The notes: a model not told the origin generated them from the sequence alone. Shown: positions 1 through 8,591, numbered from the stretch's first letter. The stretch is 56,081 bases of DNA from Bacteroidales bacterium (GCA_024709145.1 JANJXG010000031.1:1-56081); one strand, 5' to 3'. Translations and numbers: made by a program.

Positions 1-88
1 TTTCGTCTTGTAAAGTCATTGTCGTAGTGAAAATGTGAAGTGATTGTTAAATTTATAATATTTTAGCTGCGAATTTGAAGATCGGCAC

Positions 89-184
89 ATGGGCAAACAA
101 TTGTTTAGGAAGATCGAAAGAAATGGCGTAGTCATTTTGTATGTGATTCTTTTTGTTTTGTTTCTATACCTGATAACCAGATAA
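89..184 (+). CDS. small single-pass membrane peptide (31 aa), hypothetical
   Basis: An ATG-to-TAA frame of 31 codons encodes a short basic amino end (Lys, Arg, Lys and Arg among the first 11 residues) followed by about 17 almost uninterrupted hydrophobic residues (Val, Ile, Leu, Phe, Tyr) and a final Thr-Arg. This is the pattern of a single transmembrane segment with the amino end inside. It stops 9 bases before the ATG of the ECF sigma factor gene, so the two are probably on one transcript. I recognise no family. The composition argues against a chance reading frame, but it is short and has no clear ribosome binding site. It might act as a small membrane partner of the sigma factor, which otherwise has no visible anti-sigma gene; that is inference only. 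Confidence 0.4.
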   Translation: MGKQLFRKIERNGVVILYVILFVLFLYLITR

Positions 185-193
185 GCAATACAA

Positions 194-778
194 ATGAAAT
201 TGATGAGTGCATCAGAAGAGAAGCAGATAATTGATGCTTGTTTGCAGCAGAACAGGCAGGCACAGTTTGCGCTTTATGAGCATTTCGCGCCGAGGATGTT
301 GCCCGTTTGCCGTCGCTATGCCCGCAATAATTGGGACGCCGATGATATCCTACAGGAGGGTTTCATCAAAGCTTTCCGATATCTCTCTGATTTCAAAAAC
401 CAAGGTTCCTTCGAAGGGTGGCTGCGCCGGATAATGGTCACAACGGCCCTCAATTTCTACAAAAAACGGAAAATTACCTTCACCGAAACAGAACTCAATT
501 ACCTGCCTGATGATGTGATTACGGAAATGACAGTAACAACCGGACTGCTTTACAGCGATTTGATGAAAGTTATCGCAAGTCTTCCGAATGGATATCATCA
601 GGTGTTCAGACTCAATGCTGTTGAAGGTTATACCCATAAGGAAATTGGGAAGATGTTGGATATTTCTGTCAACACTTCCAAGTCGCAGTTGATGCGTGCC
701 AGAGAGCAATTGCAGAGGAAAATCGCTGTTACAGAGACTATTTCTTCTGATAAAATGAATGTTTTACAAACAGCTTAA
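194..778 (+). CDS. ECF-type RNA polymerase sigma-70 factor
   Basis: This 194-residue protein has the two-domain layout of extracytoplasmic function sigma factors. Region 2 covers about residues 20-95 (ALYEHFAPRMLPVCRRYA, then DADDILQEGFIKAF and GWLRRIMVTTALNFYKK). Region 4 covers about residues 125-180, with the helix-turn-helix GYTHKEIGKMLDISVNTSKS. It would direct core RNA polymerase to a dedicated set of promoters. ECF genes are usually followed by an anti-sigma factor; here the next gene, 25 bases downstream, encodes a T9SS cargo protein, and only a 31-residue membrane peptide lies upstream. In Bacteroidota some ECF factors, such as SigP of Porphyromonas, control T9SS genes, so a link to the secreted proteins that follow is plausible but unproven. 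The ATG at 194 gives the full region 2. Confidence 0.9.
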   Translation: MKLMSASEEKQIIDACLQQNRQAQFALYEHFAPRMLPVCRRYARNNWDADDILQEGFIKAFRYLSDFKNQGSFEGWLRRIMVTTALNFYKKRKITFTETELNYLPDDVITEMTVTTGLLYSDLMKVIASLPNGYHQVFRLNAVEGYTHKEIGKMLDISVNTSKSQLMRAREQLQRKIAVTETISSDKMNVLQTA

Positions 779-803
779 TAATAATCCAAAACACATTAAA
801 CCT

Positions 804-2921
804 ATGAGAAAAATCTTTACTTTCATTGCAGTGCTGCTGATGACGCAGATTTCCTTCGGGCAAACAATTCTTTTTGAAGATTTTAGTGGCAACACCTGGC
901 CCCCATCAGGATGGACATTCGACGGCTTGGCCAACCAATGGAGCAAAAGCGCTACAGCTTCTGCCGGCGGCACAGCTCCTGAAGCCAAATTTACTTATGT
1001 AAACCAGAACACTACCACACGTTTTATTTCTCCTGCTTTCGACATGAGTTCCTACACTGATGTTACATTGAATTTTAAATATTTCTACGATTGGTACGCC
1101 AATGGTGTTACTTTCGGTGTGGCCAAACGCTTTGGCACCGGTGCCTGGGAAGTGGCATGGTCGGTGAATCCAACAGGAAATCAGGGTCCAAAGAGTCAGA
1201 CAGTTGAATTTACTGCCATTGGACAGGCTGGTTTTCAATTTTGCTTCTTCCTTACCGGTAACCTTTATAATATGGACTACCTTCATATTGATGACATCAA
1301 ACTTTTTGTGCGTCAAAACCTCGATGCCGGTCTTCAGTCTTTGAATGTTCCTACTTATTTCCTCGGTTCAAAACCTGTTGCCGGAAAAGTCATCAATGAG
1401 GGCTTAACCGTTCTTAACTCTTTTGATGTTAGCTGGTCGCTCAATGATGGCCCTGCCAATGTAACTTCTTTCAGCGGACTCAACATAGCTACCGATGGCA
1501 CTTTTGATTACAGCTGTTCGCCTCAGGTAGCTCCGGATCCGGGTTTGCATACCCTCAAAGTGTGGGTTTCTAATGTGAATGGTGTTGCTGTGGATGACAA
1601 CCCGGCCAACGATATGATTACAAAAAGCATTGGTGTTCCAACACTTACGCTGCAACGCAGACCACTCTTTGAAGAGTTTACCAGCTCCACCTGCGCACCC
1701 TGTGCATCGTTTAACAATAGCGTTTTCAATCCGTTTATCGCGACAAACGGTGACAACATCGGACTGATCAAATATCAAATGAACTGGCCTGGATCGGGTG
1801 ACCCTTACTATACATTGGAAGGTGGTGTCAGGAGAACCTATTATGGTGTAAGTGCTGTACCAATGTTATATGCCGAAGGTAAAAATGTTGCCACCACCGC
1901 TGCCGGGGTCAACAACGCCTACAATACCGCAATGGCCGATCCTGCATTTGTCACAATTACCGGCACACATCATGTTGATGGAAACAATTTCAGTGTGACA
2001 GCCAACATCACACCTTATGTAACTTTGCTGAATGCAACGGCTCATGTTGTCATCATCGAGAAAATCACTACGGGCAATGTGGCTTCAAACGGTGAGACCT
2101 CTTTCAAACATGTGATGATGAAAATGATGCCTGATGCGAATGGTACTACCATGAATTTTGAATCCGGCGTTACTACAACACTCAATTTTACCCATGACAT
2201 GACAACAACCAATGTTGAGGAAATGGAAGATCTCATTGCAGTGATTTTTATTCAGGATAATTCTAATAAGTATGTCTTCCAAAGTGCTTACACTGAGGAA
2301 GCAGGAAGTGTTGCAGCCACTGTTTCATTCGATCCGGTTGCAGGTTCAACAGGTGTTACAACCGAAGCTGACCTTCACATTACTTTTGACATGCCAGTAT
2401 TCCATGTTGGCGGTGCCGATATCACCAACGACAATGTTGCCGGACTTGTCAGCCTCAAACAAGTGGGTGGTGCCGACTTCCCATTTACTGCTACCATCAA
2501 CGACGAAAAAACCATTATTACCGTTGACCCCACAGGTTTGTTGAATTCCTATACATCTTATGAACTCGCTTTGTCAGAAGTACAAAATACCAATGGTGTT
2601 GTCACACCAGCCTCTTCAACAACTTTCGAAACCGGCATGCATGTTGGTGTGGATGAAATTACAGCCGGATTTATCGGAATCACACCCAATCCTGCCAGCA
2701 GTGATATGAGCATCAGCTACTATACCACCGCTGCAGGTAACGTAAGCCTGAGTGTCCACGATCTGAGTGGAAGAATGATTGAGCAGATCAAGTCCGAGAA
2801 TTTATCTGCCGGACAACATACCGTTCAGTGGAATGCTGCAAAACTCGCCACCGGTGCTTACCTGGTGAGAATGCAGACCAACGCCACGGTTAAAACAACA
2901 AGATTGATTGTAAATAATTAG
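804..2921 (+). CDS. T9SS-secreted protein with MAM-like, thioredoxin-like (Omp28-type) and Ig-like domains
   Basis: The frame is open from 759, but the ATG at 804 starts directly at a signal peptide (residues 1-20, ending SFGQ), giving 705 residues. Order of domains: a choice-of-anchor J / MAM-like jelly roll at about 21-170 (FEDFSGNTWPPSGW), an Ig/CARDB-like stretch to about 275, an Omp28-type thioredoxin-like domain at about 285-510 with the redox motif CAPC at Cys297/Cys300, an SbsA-like Ig domain at about 515-620, and a T9SS type A sorting tail (ITPNPASSDMSISYY to the end). It should cross the inner membrane by Sec and the outer membrane by T9SS. It lies 25 bases after the sigma factor gene, probably cotranscribed, and a strong terminator follows. 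Its amino-terminal half is a paralogue of the next gene. Substrate is unknown. Confidence 0.85.
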   Translation: MRKIFTFIAVLLMTQISFGQTILFEDFSGNTWPPSGWTFDGLANQWSKSATASAGGTAPEAKFTYVNQNTTTRFISPAFDMSSYTDVTLNFKYFYDWYANGVTFGVAKRFGTGAWEVAWSVNPTGNQGPKSQTVEFTAIGQAGFQFCFFLTGNLYNMDYLHIDDIKLFVRQNLDAGLQSLNVPTYFLGSKPVAGKVINEGLTVLNSFDVSWSLNDGPANVTSFSGLNIATDGTFDYSCSPQVAPDPGLHTLKVWVSNVNGVAVDDNPANDMITKSIGVPTLTLQRRPLFEEFTSSTCAPCASFNNSVFNPFIATNGDNIGLIKYQMNWPGSGDPYYTLEGGVRRTYYGVSAVPMLYAEGKNVATTAAGVNNAYNTAMADPAFVTITGTHHVDGNNFSVTANITPYVTLLNATAHVVIIEKITTGNVASNGETSFKHVMMKMMPDANGTTMNFESGVTTTLNFTHDMTTTNVEEMEDLIAVIFIQDNSNKYVFQSAYTEEAGSVAATVSFDPVAGSTGVTTEADLHITFDMPVFHVGGADITNDNVAGLVSLKQVGGADFPFTATINDEKTIITVDPTGLLNSYTSYELALSEVQNTNGVVTPASSTTFETGMHVGVDEITAGFIGITPNPASSDMSISYYTTAAGNVSLSVHDLSGRMIEQIKSENLSAGQHTVQWNAAKLATGAYLVRMQTNATVKTTRLIVNN

Positions 2922-2946
2922 TTTTCATAAGTTTATGGTTGTTTGG

Positions 2947-2971
2947 CCGCCCCTTCGGGGGCGGTTTTTTT
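2947..2971 (+). terminator. Rho-independent terminator
   Basis: A perfect 7-bp G+C stem (CCGCCCC/GGGGCGG) with a TTCG tetraloop is followed directly by seven T. It lies 25 bases after the stop of the first T9SS gene and should end the sigma factor / cargo transcript, separating it from the paralogue that follows. Confidence 0.93.
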
Positions 2972-3024
2972 CTTCTTCTTAAAATTTCTTTCATTATAAT
3001 TAAACCTCATTAAAACTCGCTCAA

Positions 3025-4896
3025 ATGAAAAGAATCCTTTCATTCATCGTTGTACTGTTCATCAGTCAGCTGGCCTACAACCAGGTGTTTTTGTCGGAAG
3101 ACTTTAACGGCAGCTGGCCACCAGCCGGCTGGTCACGTGATGGCGTGCCAAACCAATGGTCGAAAAGTGAAACCAGCAATGCCGGAGGTACTCCCGCTGA
3201 AGCAAAATTCACCTACACCAATCAAAACACAACTTCACGGCTCATCTCTCCTGTAATTGACTTAAGTGGTCAGACCAACCTTTCACTATCCTTCAAATAT
3301 ATGTACGACTGGTATGCCAATGGTGTAAGTATTGGCGTGGCCTACCGTTTTGGAACGGGTGCATGGGAAGTTGCCTGGTCTGAGCTGCCAACAGGCAATC
3401 AGGGACCAAAAACACAGTTTGTTGAATTTATCAATGTAGGACAGCTTGATTTTCAGTTTTGCTTGTTCATCTCGGGTAACCTGTATAATTCCGACTTCTG
3501 GTATATCGACGACGTCAAGCTTTTTGTTCCATTTGAATTGGATGCAGCGCTCACATCCGTCGATGTCCCTGCATATGTGGCTGTAAATGATCCTTTTATT
3601 TTGGAAGGTGTTGTCACCAACGAAGGAAGTGGTACTCTTACTTCTTTCGATATCACCTATACGGTTGATGGTGGTGCTCCGCAGACTTTGGCCGTTACAG
3701 GTGTCAATATCCCGATGGGTGGAACCTATAATTTTACGCATGACGTGCCCCTCGTTTTTACTACCAACGGCAGCTATACCATAGAAACCTCTGTAGTGAA
3801 TGTGAATGGCGCTGTAGATCAGAATCCTGCCAACAACAGCCTGACATCCATGGTGGGTGTAGTGCCTTTTATCCCGCAGAAAAAAGTATTATCTGAAGAA
3901 GCTACAGGCACCTGGTGCCCCTGGTGTGTGCGCGGAACCTGTTTTATGGATTATATGGCCGAAACCTATCCGGATACCTGGATTGGTGTGGCCGTTCACA
4001 ACAACGACCCCATGGTGTACGCGCCTTATGATGCTGCTATCAGCTCTATTATCCCTGGTTTTCAGGGTTATCCAAACGTAACAACTGACCGGACAGCCGG
4101 TGACTCTGATCCCAGCGATCTGGAGGCTGCCTACAACAGACGCATCAATGCCATCAGTCCTGCCACAATTGACATCGTTGACTTTAGCTGGAATCCTGAT
4201 ACACGTATGGTTGCCTTTGACCTGCGTTCGGAATTTGTTGCCGACGTGAGCAACGAACTGCGTTTTGGTGTCATCATCACTGAAGACAGTCTGTGGGGAA
4301 CTACTGCGCAATGGAATCAGGCCAATGCTTATGCCGGCGGCGCCAATGGTCCGATGTGTGGCTATGAGAGCATGCCTTCCACTATCCCCGCTGCGCAGAT
4401 GCACTACGATCATGTTGCACGCACCATTTTGGACACGCCATTCGGAACACCCGAAAGCGTCGGTTGGCCTGTGACAGCCGGAAGCATCCGTACCTTTAGT
4501 TATAGCATTGAAATACCTTCGTCATGGAACTTTGAAAAACTTCATTTTATCGGCTTCCTGCTCGATTACGATACCAAAGAAATTCTCAATGCCAACGACG
4601 TGATTAGCAATTATGTAGGTGTTTCGGAACTTGAACGCGATCTCGCTCTCAAAGTATTTCCAAACCCTGCCAATGCCGAAACTACCATTAGCCTCAACCT
4701 GCGTCAGGGACAATCGGTGAACCTCGAACTTGTCGATATTTTTGGTAAGTCGCTTCAGAAATCAGTTTTAACCAATTATCCCGCAGGCAATCAGTTGGTT
4801 AAGCTTTCAACGGAAAATCTCCCCGCCGGTACCTATCTGATCAGAATCAGCAGCGGCAGTCAGCAAATGGTTAAAAAGCTGATGATACAGCATTGA
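3025..4896 (+). CDS. T9SS-secreted protein with MAM-like and thioredoxin-like (Omp28-type) domains
   Basis: This 623-residue protein has a signal peptide at residues 1-20, a choice-of-anchor J / MAM-like domain at about 21-170, a CARDB/Ig-like domain at about 175-280, and a thioredoxin-like Omp28-type domain from about 288 with the CxxC motif CPWC at Cys298/Cys301 (EEATGTWCPWC). A type A sorting tail (VFPNPANAETTISLNL onward) ends the protein. The first 170 residues closely match the preceding gene (both contain NQWSKS, AKFTY, NQNTT and FGTGAWEVAWS), so the two arose by tandem duplication, and the CxxC pairs sit one residue apart in numbering. It lacks the SbsA-like Ig domain of its paralogue. 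A terminator separates the two genes, so this one needs its own promoter, perhaps in the AT-rich stretch 2972-3024. A surface disulfide role is inference. Confidence 0.85.
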   Translation: MKRILSFIVVLFISQLAYNQVFLSEDFNGSWPPAGWSRDGVPNQWSKSETSNAGGTPAEAKFTYTNQNTTSRLISPVIDLSGQTNLSLSFKYMYDWYANGVSIGVAYRFGTGAWEVAWSELPTGNQGPKTQFVEFINVGQLDFQFCLFISGNLYNSDFWYIDDVKLFVPFELDAALTSVDVPAYVAVNDPFILEGVVTNEGSGTLTSFDITYTVDGGAPQTLAVTGVNIPMGGTYNFTHDVPLVFTTNGSYTIETSVVNVNGAVDQNPANNSLTSMVGVVPFIPQKKVLSEEATGTWCPWCVRGTCFMDYMAETYPDTWIGVAVHNNDPMVYAPYDAAISSIIPGFQGYPNVTTDRTAGDSDPSDLEAAYNRRINAISPATIDIVDFSWNPDTRMVAFDLRSEFVADVSNELRFGVIITEDSLWGTTAQWNQANAYAGGANGPMCGYESMPSTIPAAQMHYDHVARTILDTPFGTPESVGWPVTAGSIRTFSYSIEIPSSWNFEKLHFIGFLLDYDTKEILNANDVISNYVGVSELERDLALKVFPNPANAETTISLNLRQGQSVNLELVDIFGKSLQKSVLTNYPAGNQLVKLSTENLPAGTYLIRISSGSQQMVKKLMIQH

Positions 4897-5090
4897 TAAC
4901 AAGCCAGCGTCGCTCTTGGCGGTTCAGTTTTTGATGTTGATCTGATCGATCAACGAATAAATTTCTGACCGCTACCCGAAGGTGATTGCGCAAAGCGACA
5001 TTTTTTGATTTGAATAAAATCAAACTAAAGTTATAGTAACCTGAATAACACATCGGATTCCTTTCTCAACAAGCATGGAATCACCGACCG

Positions 5091-5127
5091 AAAAGCCGAA
5101 AAGGAACCTCCTTTTTCGGCTTTTTTG
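5091..5127. terminator. bidirectional terminator-like hairpin
   Basis: AAAAGCCGAAAAGGA pairs with TCCTTTTTCGGCTTTT (one bulged T) around a 3-base loop. It has A and T runs on both flanks, so it could work in either direction. It lies in the gene-free stretch 4897-5260 after the second T9SS gene; apart from this and the next hairpin I see nothing else in that stretch. Confidence 0.8.
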
Positions 5128-5156
5128 GTGTTTTTACTTTTTGGTCAGGTTCACAC

Positions 5157-5187
5157 AGGTAAGGATATAAAGTCTCCTTACCTTTTT
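5157..5187 (+). terminator. second terminator-like hairpin upstream of S37 peptidase
   Basis: A perfect 9-bp stem (AGGTAAGGA/TCCTTACCT) with a 9-base loop runs into a T tract. It is 30 bases beyond the preceding terminator and 73 bases before the S37 peptidase start. It may be a back-up terminator for upstream transcription or a leader attenuator of the peptidase gene, depending on where that gene's promoter lies. Confidence 0.6.
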
Positions 5188-5260
5188 GCGGCAAACGCGG
5201 CTTTTCAAGGCAGCAGGTATTTGTTAAATGCTTTATTTTGTAACACCAAAACCAAATAAT

Positions 5261-6559
5261 ATGATGAGAAGACTTCTACTGATTACATTGACGATCTTTA
5301 ACCTACTGGTTCTGAGTCTTCGGGCGGAAGAAAGCGCTTTGATCCAAAAGTTGCGTGCAGCCGGAATCGACAGTCTCCGAAGCTTTAGTATCAACAGTGA
5401 ACGTTATGGCGAAGCCGTTGAGATTTTTCTGAAACAGGACATTGACCACAGCAAGCCCGGGTTGGGACATTTTTATCAGCGCTTGATTTTGCGTCACCGG
5501 GGCTTTGACAAACCAATGGTGATGGTCACGGAGGGTTATGCTGCTGGCTATGCCCTTTGGGCTGATTATGATGAAGAAATTGCCGGAATGCTTGATGCTA
5601 ACCTTATCGTGGCAGAGCATCGTTACTTTGGAAAGAGTGTGCCAAAACCACTAGACTGGAAGCAGCTGACCCTTGCCAATGCTACTGCCGACCTGCATGC
5701 AGTGAATCAGCTTTTCAGAAAAATTTATCCCGGCCCCTGGTTGAGTACCGGCATCAGCAAGGGCGGACAAACAACCATTTATTACCGCTATTTCTATCCC
5801 GACGATGTGGTTGCAAGCGTGCCTTATGTGGCTCCGCTCAATTTTTCAGTGGCCGACAAAAGGGTGTATCATTTTAAGGATACAGTGGCAGACGCATCCT
5901 GTCGCAGTCATTTACAGGCATTGCAAACCGATCTTTTGCAGCGCCGGGATGTTTTTCTGCCCATGTTTGCCGATTCGGCCCTGAAGCGAAACCTCACTTT
6001 TAACAAGGTGGGCGGGGTGGAAAAAGCCTTCGAGTATAACGTCCTCGAATACGGTTTTGCTTTCTGGCAGTGGTATGCAGGAGGTTGCAGTAAATTGCCC
6101 GAGCCTGGCAGCGACAAGCATCAGGTTTTTAATACCTTTATCGAATCAACAGGCTACGATTTCTTTGCTGATCAGAGCATCGAAGTTTTTCAGCCCTTTT
6201 TCTACCAGGCACTTACCGAAATGGGATTCTATTCATATGAAACGAAAGCTTTCGGCCAAGCACTGAAACTGGTGACTAATCCCAATTTTAACCATACTTT
6301 GCCAGCGGGCGTTAAGGTACGGTACAGTCCGCGCCTCAGTAAAAAGGTAAACCGGTGGCTTCGCCGCGAGGGCAATAACTTCCTTTATGTTTACGGAGGC
6401 TACGATGCATGGTCGGCCACAGCAGTGAACCCGGGTGACAAAACCAATGCCCTGAAACTTGTGCTTCCCGGAGGCTCACATGTGACAAGGCTTGCCAACT
6501 TTGATGAGGAGACACGTAGGAGGGCAGTTGAGACATTAAAGGGCTGGATAGGGGAGTAG
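5261..6559 (+). CDS. S37 family (PS-10 type) secreted serine peptidase
   Basis: The frame is open from 5228, but the ATG at 5261 opens a signal peptide (MMRRLLLITLTIFNLLVLS) ending near residue 22, so I prefer it; the product is 432 residues. The body is an alpha/beta hydrolase of the S37 type. The nucleophile is in GISKGGQT (Ser about 166), with downstream GGYDAWSAT and GGSHVTRL giving candidate catalytic Asp and His. GHFYQRLILRHRG and VAEHRYFGKSVP are shared with known S37 members. The family includes prolyl tri/tetrapeptidyl aminopeptidases, so a role in periplasmic or extracellular peptide breakdown is likely. No sorting tail is present, so it probably stays in the periplasm. It stands alone, preceded by two terminator-like hairpins. 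Family is confident; exact specificity is not. Confidence 0.87.
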   Translation: MMRRLLLITLTIFNLLVLSLRAEESALIQKLRAAGIDSLRSFSINSERYGEAVEIFLKQDIDHSKPGLGHFYQRLILRHRGFDKPMVMVTEGYAAGYALWADYDEEIAGMLDANLIVAEHRYFGKSVPKPLDWKQLTLANATADLHAVNQLFRKIYPGPWLSTGISKGGQTTIYYRYFYPDDVVASVPYVAPLNFSVADKRVYHFKDTVADASCRSHLQALQTDLLQRRDVFLPMFADSALKRNLTFNKVGGVEKAFEYNVLEYGFAFWQWYAGGCSKLPEPGSDKHQVFNTFIESTGYDFFADQSIEVFQPFFYQALTEMGFYSYETKAFGQALKLVTNPNFNHTLPAGVKVRYSPRLSKKVNRWLRREGNNFLYVYGGYDAWSATAVNPGDKTNALKLVLPGGSHVTRLANFDEETRRRAVETLKGWIGE

Positions 6560-6762
6560 CAAGGTGCAAGAAATATTGATATACAAATAATTAACATACT
6601 GTTTGATCAGTTAATCAGATCGGATTTCGAAGGGCACCCCTGTCAACAGAGAGAAGAAATCCCTGAAGTAATCTGAAAACCGGGTTACAAGAATCCGACC
6701 ACAGCAGGAAATATCCTAGAAATTTTCTTATCAAAAGACTATTCGGGATAATGGTTAATTTT

Positions 6763-6770
6763 TATTTTTG
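6763..6770 (+). promoter_or_regulatory. candidate -7 element (TAnnTTTG)
   Basis: TATTTTTG fits the Bacteroidota -7 consensus, about 85 bases upstream of the next gene. No good -33 element sits at the expected distance (only TTCG about 17 bases upstream). It lies in the gene-free stretch 6560-6855, where I see no other signal. Confidence 0.35.
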
Positions 6771-6855
6771 TTAATTATCATCCTGCATACAAACAAAAAT
6801 ATTGCTCTGAGAAGAGAGGCTCTTTTACAGGCCGGTCGTTGAAAGATGCCTTATT

Positions 6856-7851
6856 GTGATAGAAAAACAGATTGAACCCAACCATAGCATGTTGTTAAAT
6901 GTCAATATCAATGAACCAAAGGAAGAGGCGCCGCTCAGTCAGAAGACACCCGATTGGCTCATCCCTCTGATGGAGATTCTTACAGAGAAATATATTCACA
7001 ACGAAACGGTGGCTTTTCAGATCAACGGGATGCGTAAATCCGGCTTTCTTGTTAAAGTAATGGGTGCCTTTGCCTTCGTGCCTTTCAGTCGCATGCCCTG
7101 GAAATATTTTGACTTGAATTATTGGACAGTTGTATATCCATTCCTATTGGAAAAAGTGTTTTATGGAAAGATACAAATCATCCAGAAAGATGCGTATCGA
7201 ATGATTCTCCATGCAGATTTGCCGCAGTTTAAGCACCTCAGTTTTCAACGAGGAATGCCTTATGAAGGGGTGGTGCTCAAAAAGTTTTATCATGGTTTGC
7301 TCATCGAGTTTGGCTATCATTTTAAATGGTTAAGCGGATCGATGCCCGGATATGTGCATCACAGTCATTTCAAGCGCGCTGCTTACCACAAAATTGAACC
7401 AGGAATATTGATTGAGACGATCTATGAAGAACAAAATGAGAAGGATCATGCGATCTTTATGATGAAACCGCCCGAAACGAACACTGATCAGATGACGGAA
7501 CAGCTCGATCTGGTTGAGGTGCTTGTGGTCAAACTATCAGGCCGGAACGATGTTTATCAGCTTCCCGATGGCTTTACAGGTTTATTACCTCTTAATAGTA
7601 AGCTTTATGGTGACATGGTTTCGCGGGTGGCTTCAGCCCTGAATCATCTCAATCACCATGACGTAATCCATTGCCGGGTGCTTGGTATGGATTTTGAGAC
7701 AAAAACAACCAGTCTTGAGTGGTGCCAGGCAGACGAAATTGAACAAGCTTTTCAAAAAAAAGGAGTCCGTTACAATGAGAAAAACACCATCGGGCAGCGG
7801 ATTGGTGAAGAGACCCTGTATAAGCTGCAAGTTCTTCGGGACGGCCTTTGA
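6856..7851 (+). CDS. putative RNA-binding protein with degenerate S1-like repeats
   Basis: The frame begins with GTG at 6856 (331 residues) or ATG at 6889 (320 residues); I cannot decide between them. The protein is soluble, with no signal peptide. It contains stretches that read like S1/OB-fold beta barrels: about residues 53-80 (VAFQINGMRKSGFLVKV then GAFAFVPFSRMPW), about 134-172 (YEGVVLKKFYHGLLIEFG then MPGYVHHSHF) and about 220-250 (VEVLVVKLSG then GFTGLLPLNS). In S1 domains the same pattern is G-x-V, then G-hydrophobic, then G-hydrophobic-hydrophobic-H-x-S. Together with the cytosolic nature this suggests an RNA or ribosome-associated role, but the match is weak and I do not recognise a named family. 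It stands alone; a short GTTCAAA repeat follows. Confidence 0.55.
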   Translation: MIEKQIEPNHSMLLNVNINEPKEEAPLSQKTPDWLIPLMEILTEKYIHNETVAFQINGMRKSGFLVKVMGAFAFVPFSRMPWKYFDLNYWTVVYPFLLEKVFYGKIQIIQKDAYRMILHADLPQFKHLSFQRGMPYEGVVLKKFYHGLLIEFGYHFKWLSGSMPGYVHHSHFKRAAYHKIEPGILIETIYEEQNEKDHAIFMMKPPETNTDQMTEQLDLVEVLVVKLSGRNDVYQLPDGFTGLLPLNSKLYGDMVSRVASALNHLNHHDVIHCRVLGMDFETKTTSLEWCQADEIEQAFQKKGVRYNEKNTIGQRIGEETLYKLQVLRDGL

Positions 7852-7875
7852 GGTTGGAGAGATATGGAATCCTGG

Positions 7876-7908
7876 AGTTCAAAGTTCAAGGTTCAAAATG
7901 TCAAAGTC
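7876..7908. repeat. short GTTCAAA-type direct repeat
   Basis: Four imperfect tandem heptamers (GTTCAAA, GTTCAAG, GTTCAAA and TGTCAAAG) lie just after the S1-like gene. Such tracts are common as non-coding repeats between genes in Bacteroidota genomes; I see no coding or hairpin role. Confidence 0.6.
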
Positions 7909-7995
7909 CACGGGAACTCACGATCTTGCTTTCGCATCTACCTGGATGCATAATGGAGTATCAGTAAAAAAAAATTATTAAGTAATAAAAAATTA

Positions 7996-8025
7996 TTGAT
8001 AAACAATAAATATTTATTATTTTTG
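7996..8025 (+). promoter_or_regulatory. promoter of the DUF2975/HTH operon, with overlapping dyads
   Basis: TTG (7996-7998) and TATTTTTG (8018-8025) are 19 bp apart, a good match to the Bacteroidota -33/-7 consensus, and lie 26 bases before the ATG at 8052. Perfect inverted repeats overlap it: TTATTG-N5-CAATAA (7993-8009) covers the -33 element and the 14-bp palindrome AATAAATATTTATT (8005-8018) fills the spacer. These are candidate operators for the HTH protein encoded downstream. Confidence 0.75.
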
Positions 8026-8051
8026 CGACCTCAATCTTAAAATTAATCCTT

Positions 8052-8588
8052 ATGTCGAAAAAAAATCAATTGGTATTTAAAGGCCTGACGATTGTTGCGT
8101 GGATCATCTTTGTCGGGCTGTGTATCGAAGCCGGCGCGTTGCTCGTCAATTTTGGAATGAGTCTTTACAATCCAAAATTTATTGCCCATTTGTATCAGAA
8201 ACTTGACCTGAGTGCCATGTATGCGCGCAGCGAATGGGCTTTTTATTCGATGTACAGTTTCATCCTTGTGATTGCTATTCTCAAAGCCTGGCTGTTTTAT
8301 AGCGTAATCAGGCTGACCTTTGATTTTAACTTGTCAAAACCCTTTAGTGATGCCGTGGCGAAACAGATTACCTACATCAGTTATGTCACATTTTGGATCG
8401 GACTTTTGAGCTATTTTGCCCGTGAAGCAACAAAACAGCTCCTTCAACGGGGCTTTGACACCGACCAGTTGAATCAGTTTTGGGCTGATAGCCAGGCATT
8501 CATCCTTATGGCTGCTGTGATCTTCGTGATCTCTCAGGTATTTAAAAAGGGTCTCGAGTTGCAAAAAGAAAACGACCTAACTGTCTGA
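8052..8588 (+). CDS. DUF2975 family integral membrane protein
   Basis: This 178-residue protein has four predicted membrane helices (about residues 12-34, 58-83, 107-125 and 146-165) and almost no other domain, matching the DUF2975 family. The family's function is unknown. It is widely found next to a very small HTH regulator, and here the HTH gene starts 3 bases after the stop (TGA, GCC, ATG), so the two are surely translated from one message. The pairing suggests a membrane protein that controls, or is controlled by, the regulator. The promoter immediately upstream is rich in dyads. Family assignment is good; the signalling idea is inference from the arrangement. Confidence 0.8.
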   Translation: MSKKNQLVFKGLTIVAWIIFVGLCIEAGALLVNFGMSLYNPKFIAHLYQKLDLSAMYARSEWAFYSMYSFILVIAILKAWLFYSVIRLTFDFNLSKPFSDAVAKQITYISYVTFWIGLLSYFAREATKQLLQRGFDTDQLNQFWADSQAFILMAAVIFVISQVFKKGLELQKENDLTV

Positions 8589-8591
8589 GCC

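Noticed and set aside
7682-7981. 99-codon plus-strand frame overlapping the end of the S1-like gene.
   Set aside because: It lies mostly inside the S1-like gene in another frame and its extra part covers the GTTCAAA repeat; it has no recognisable features.
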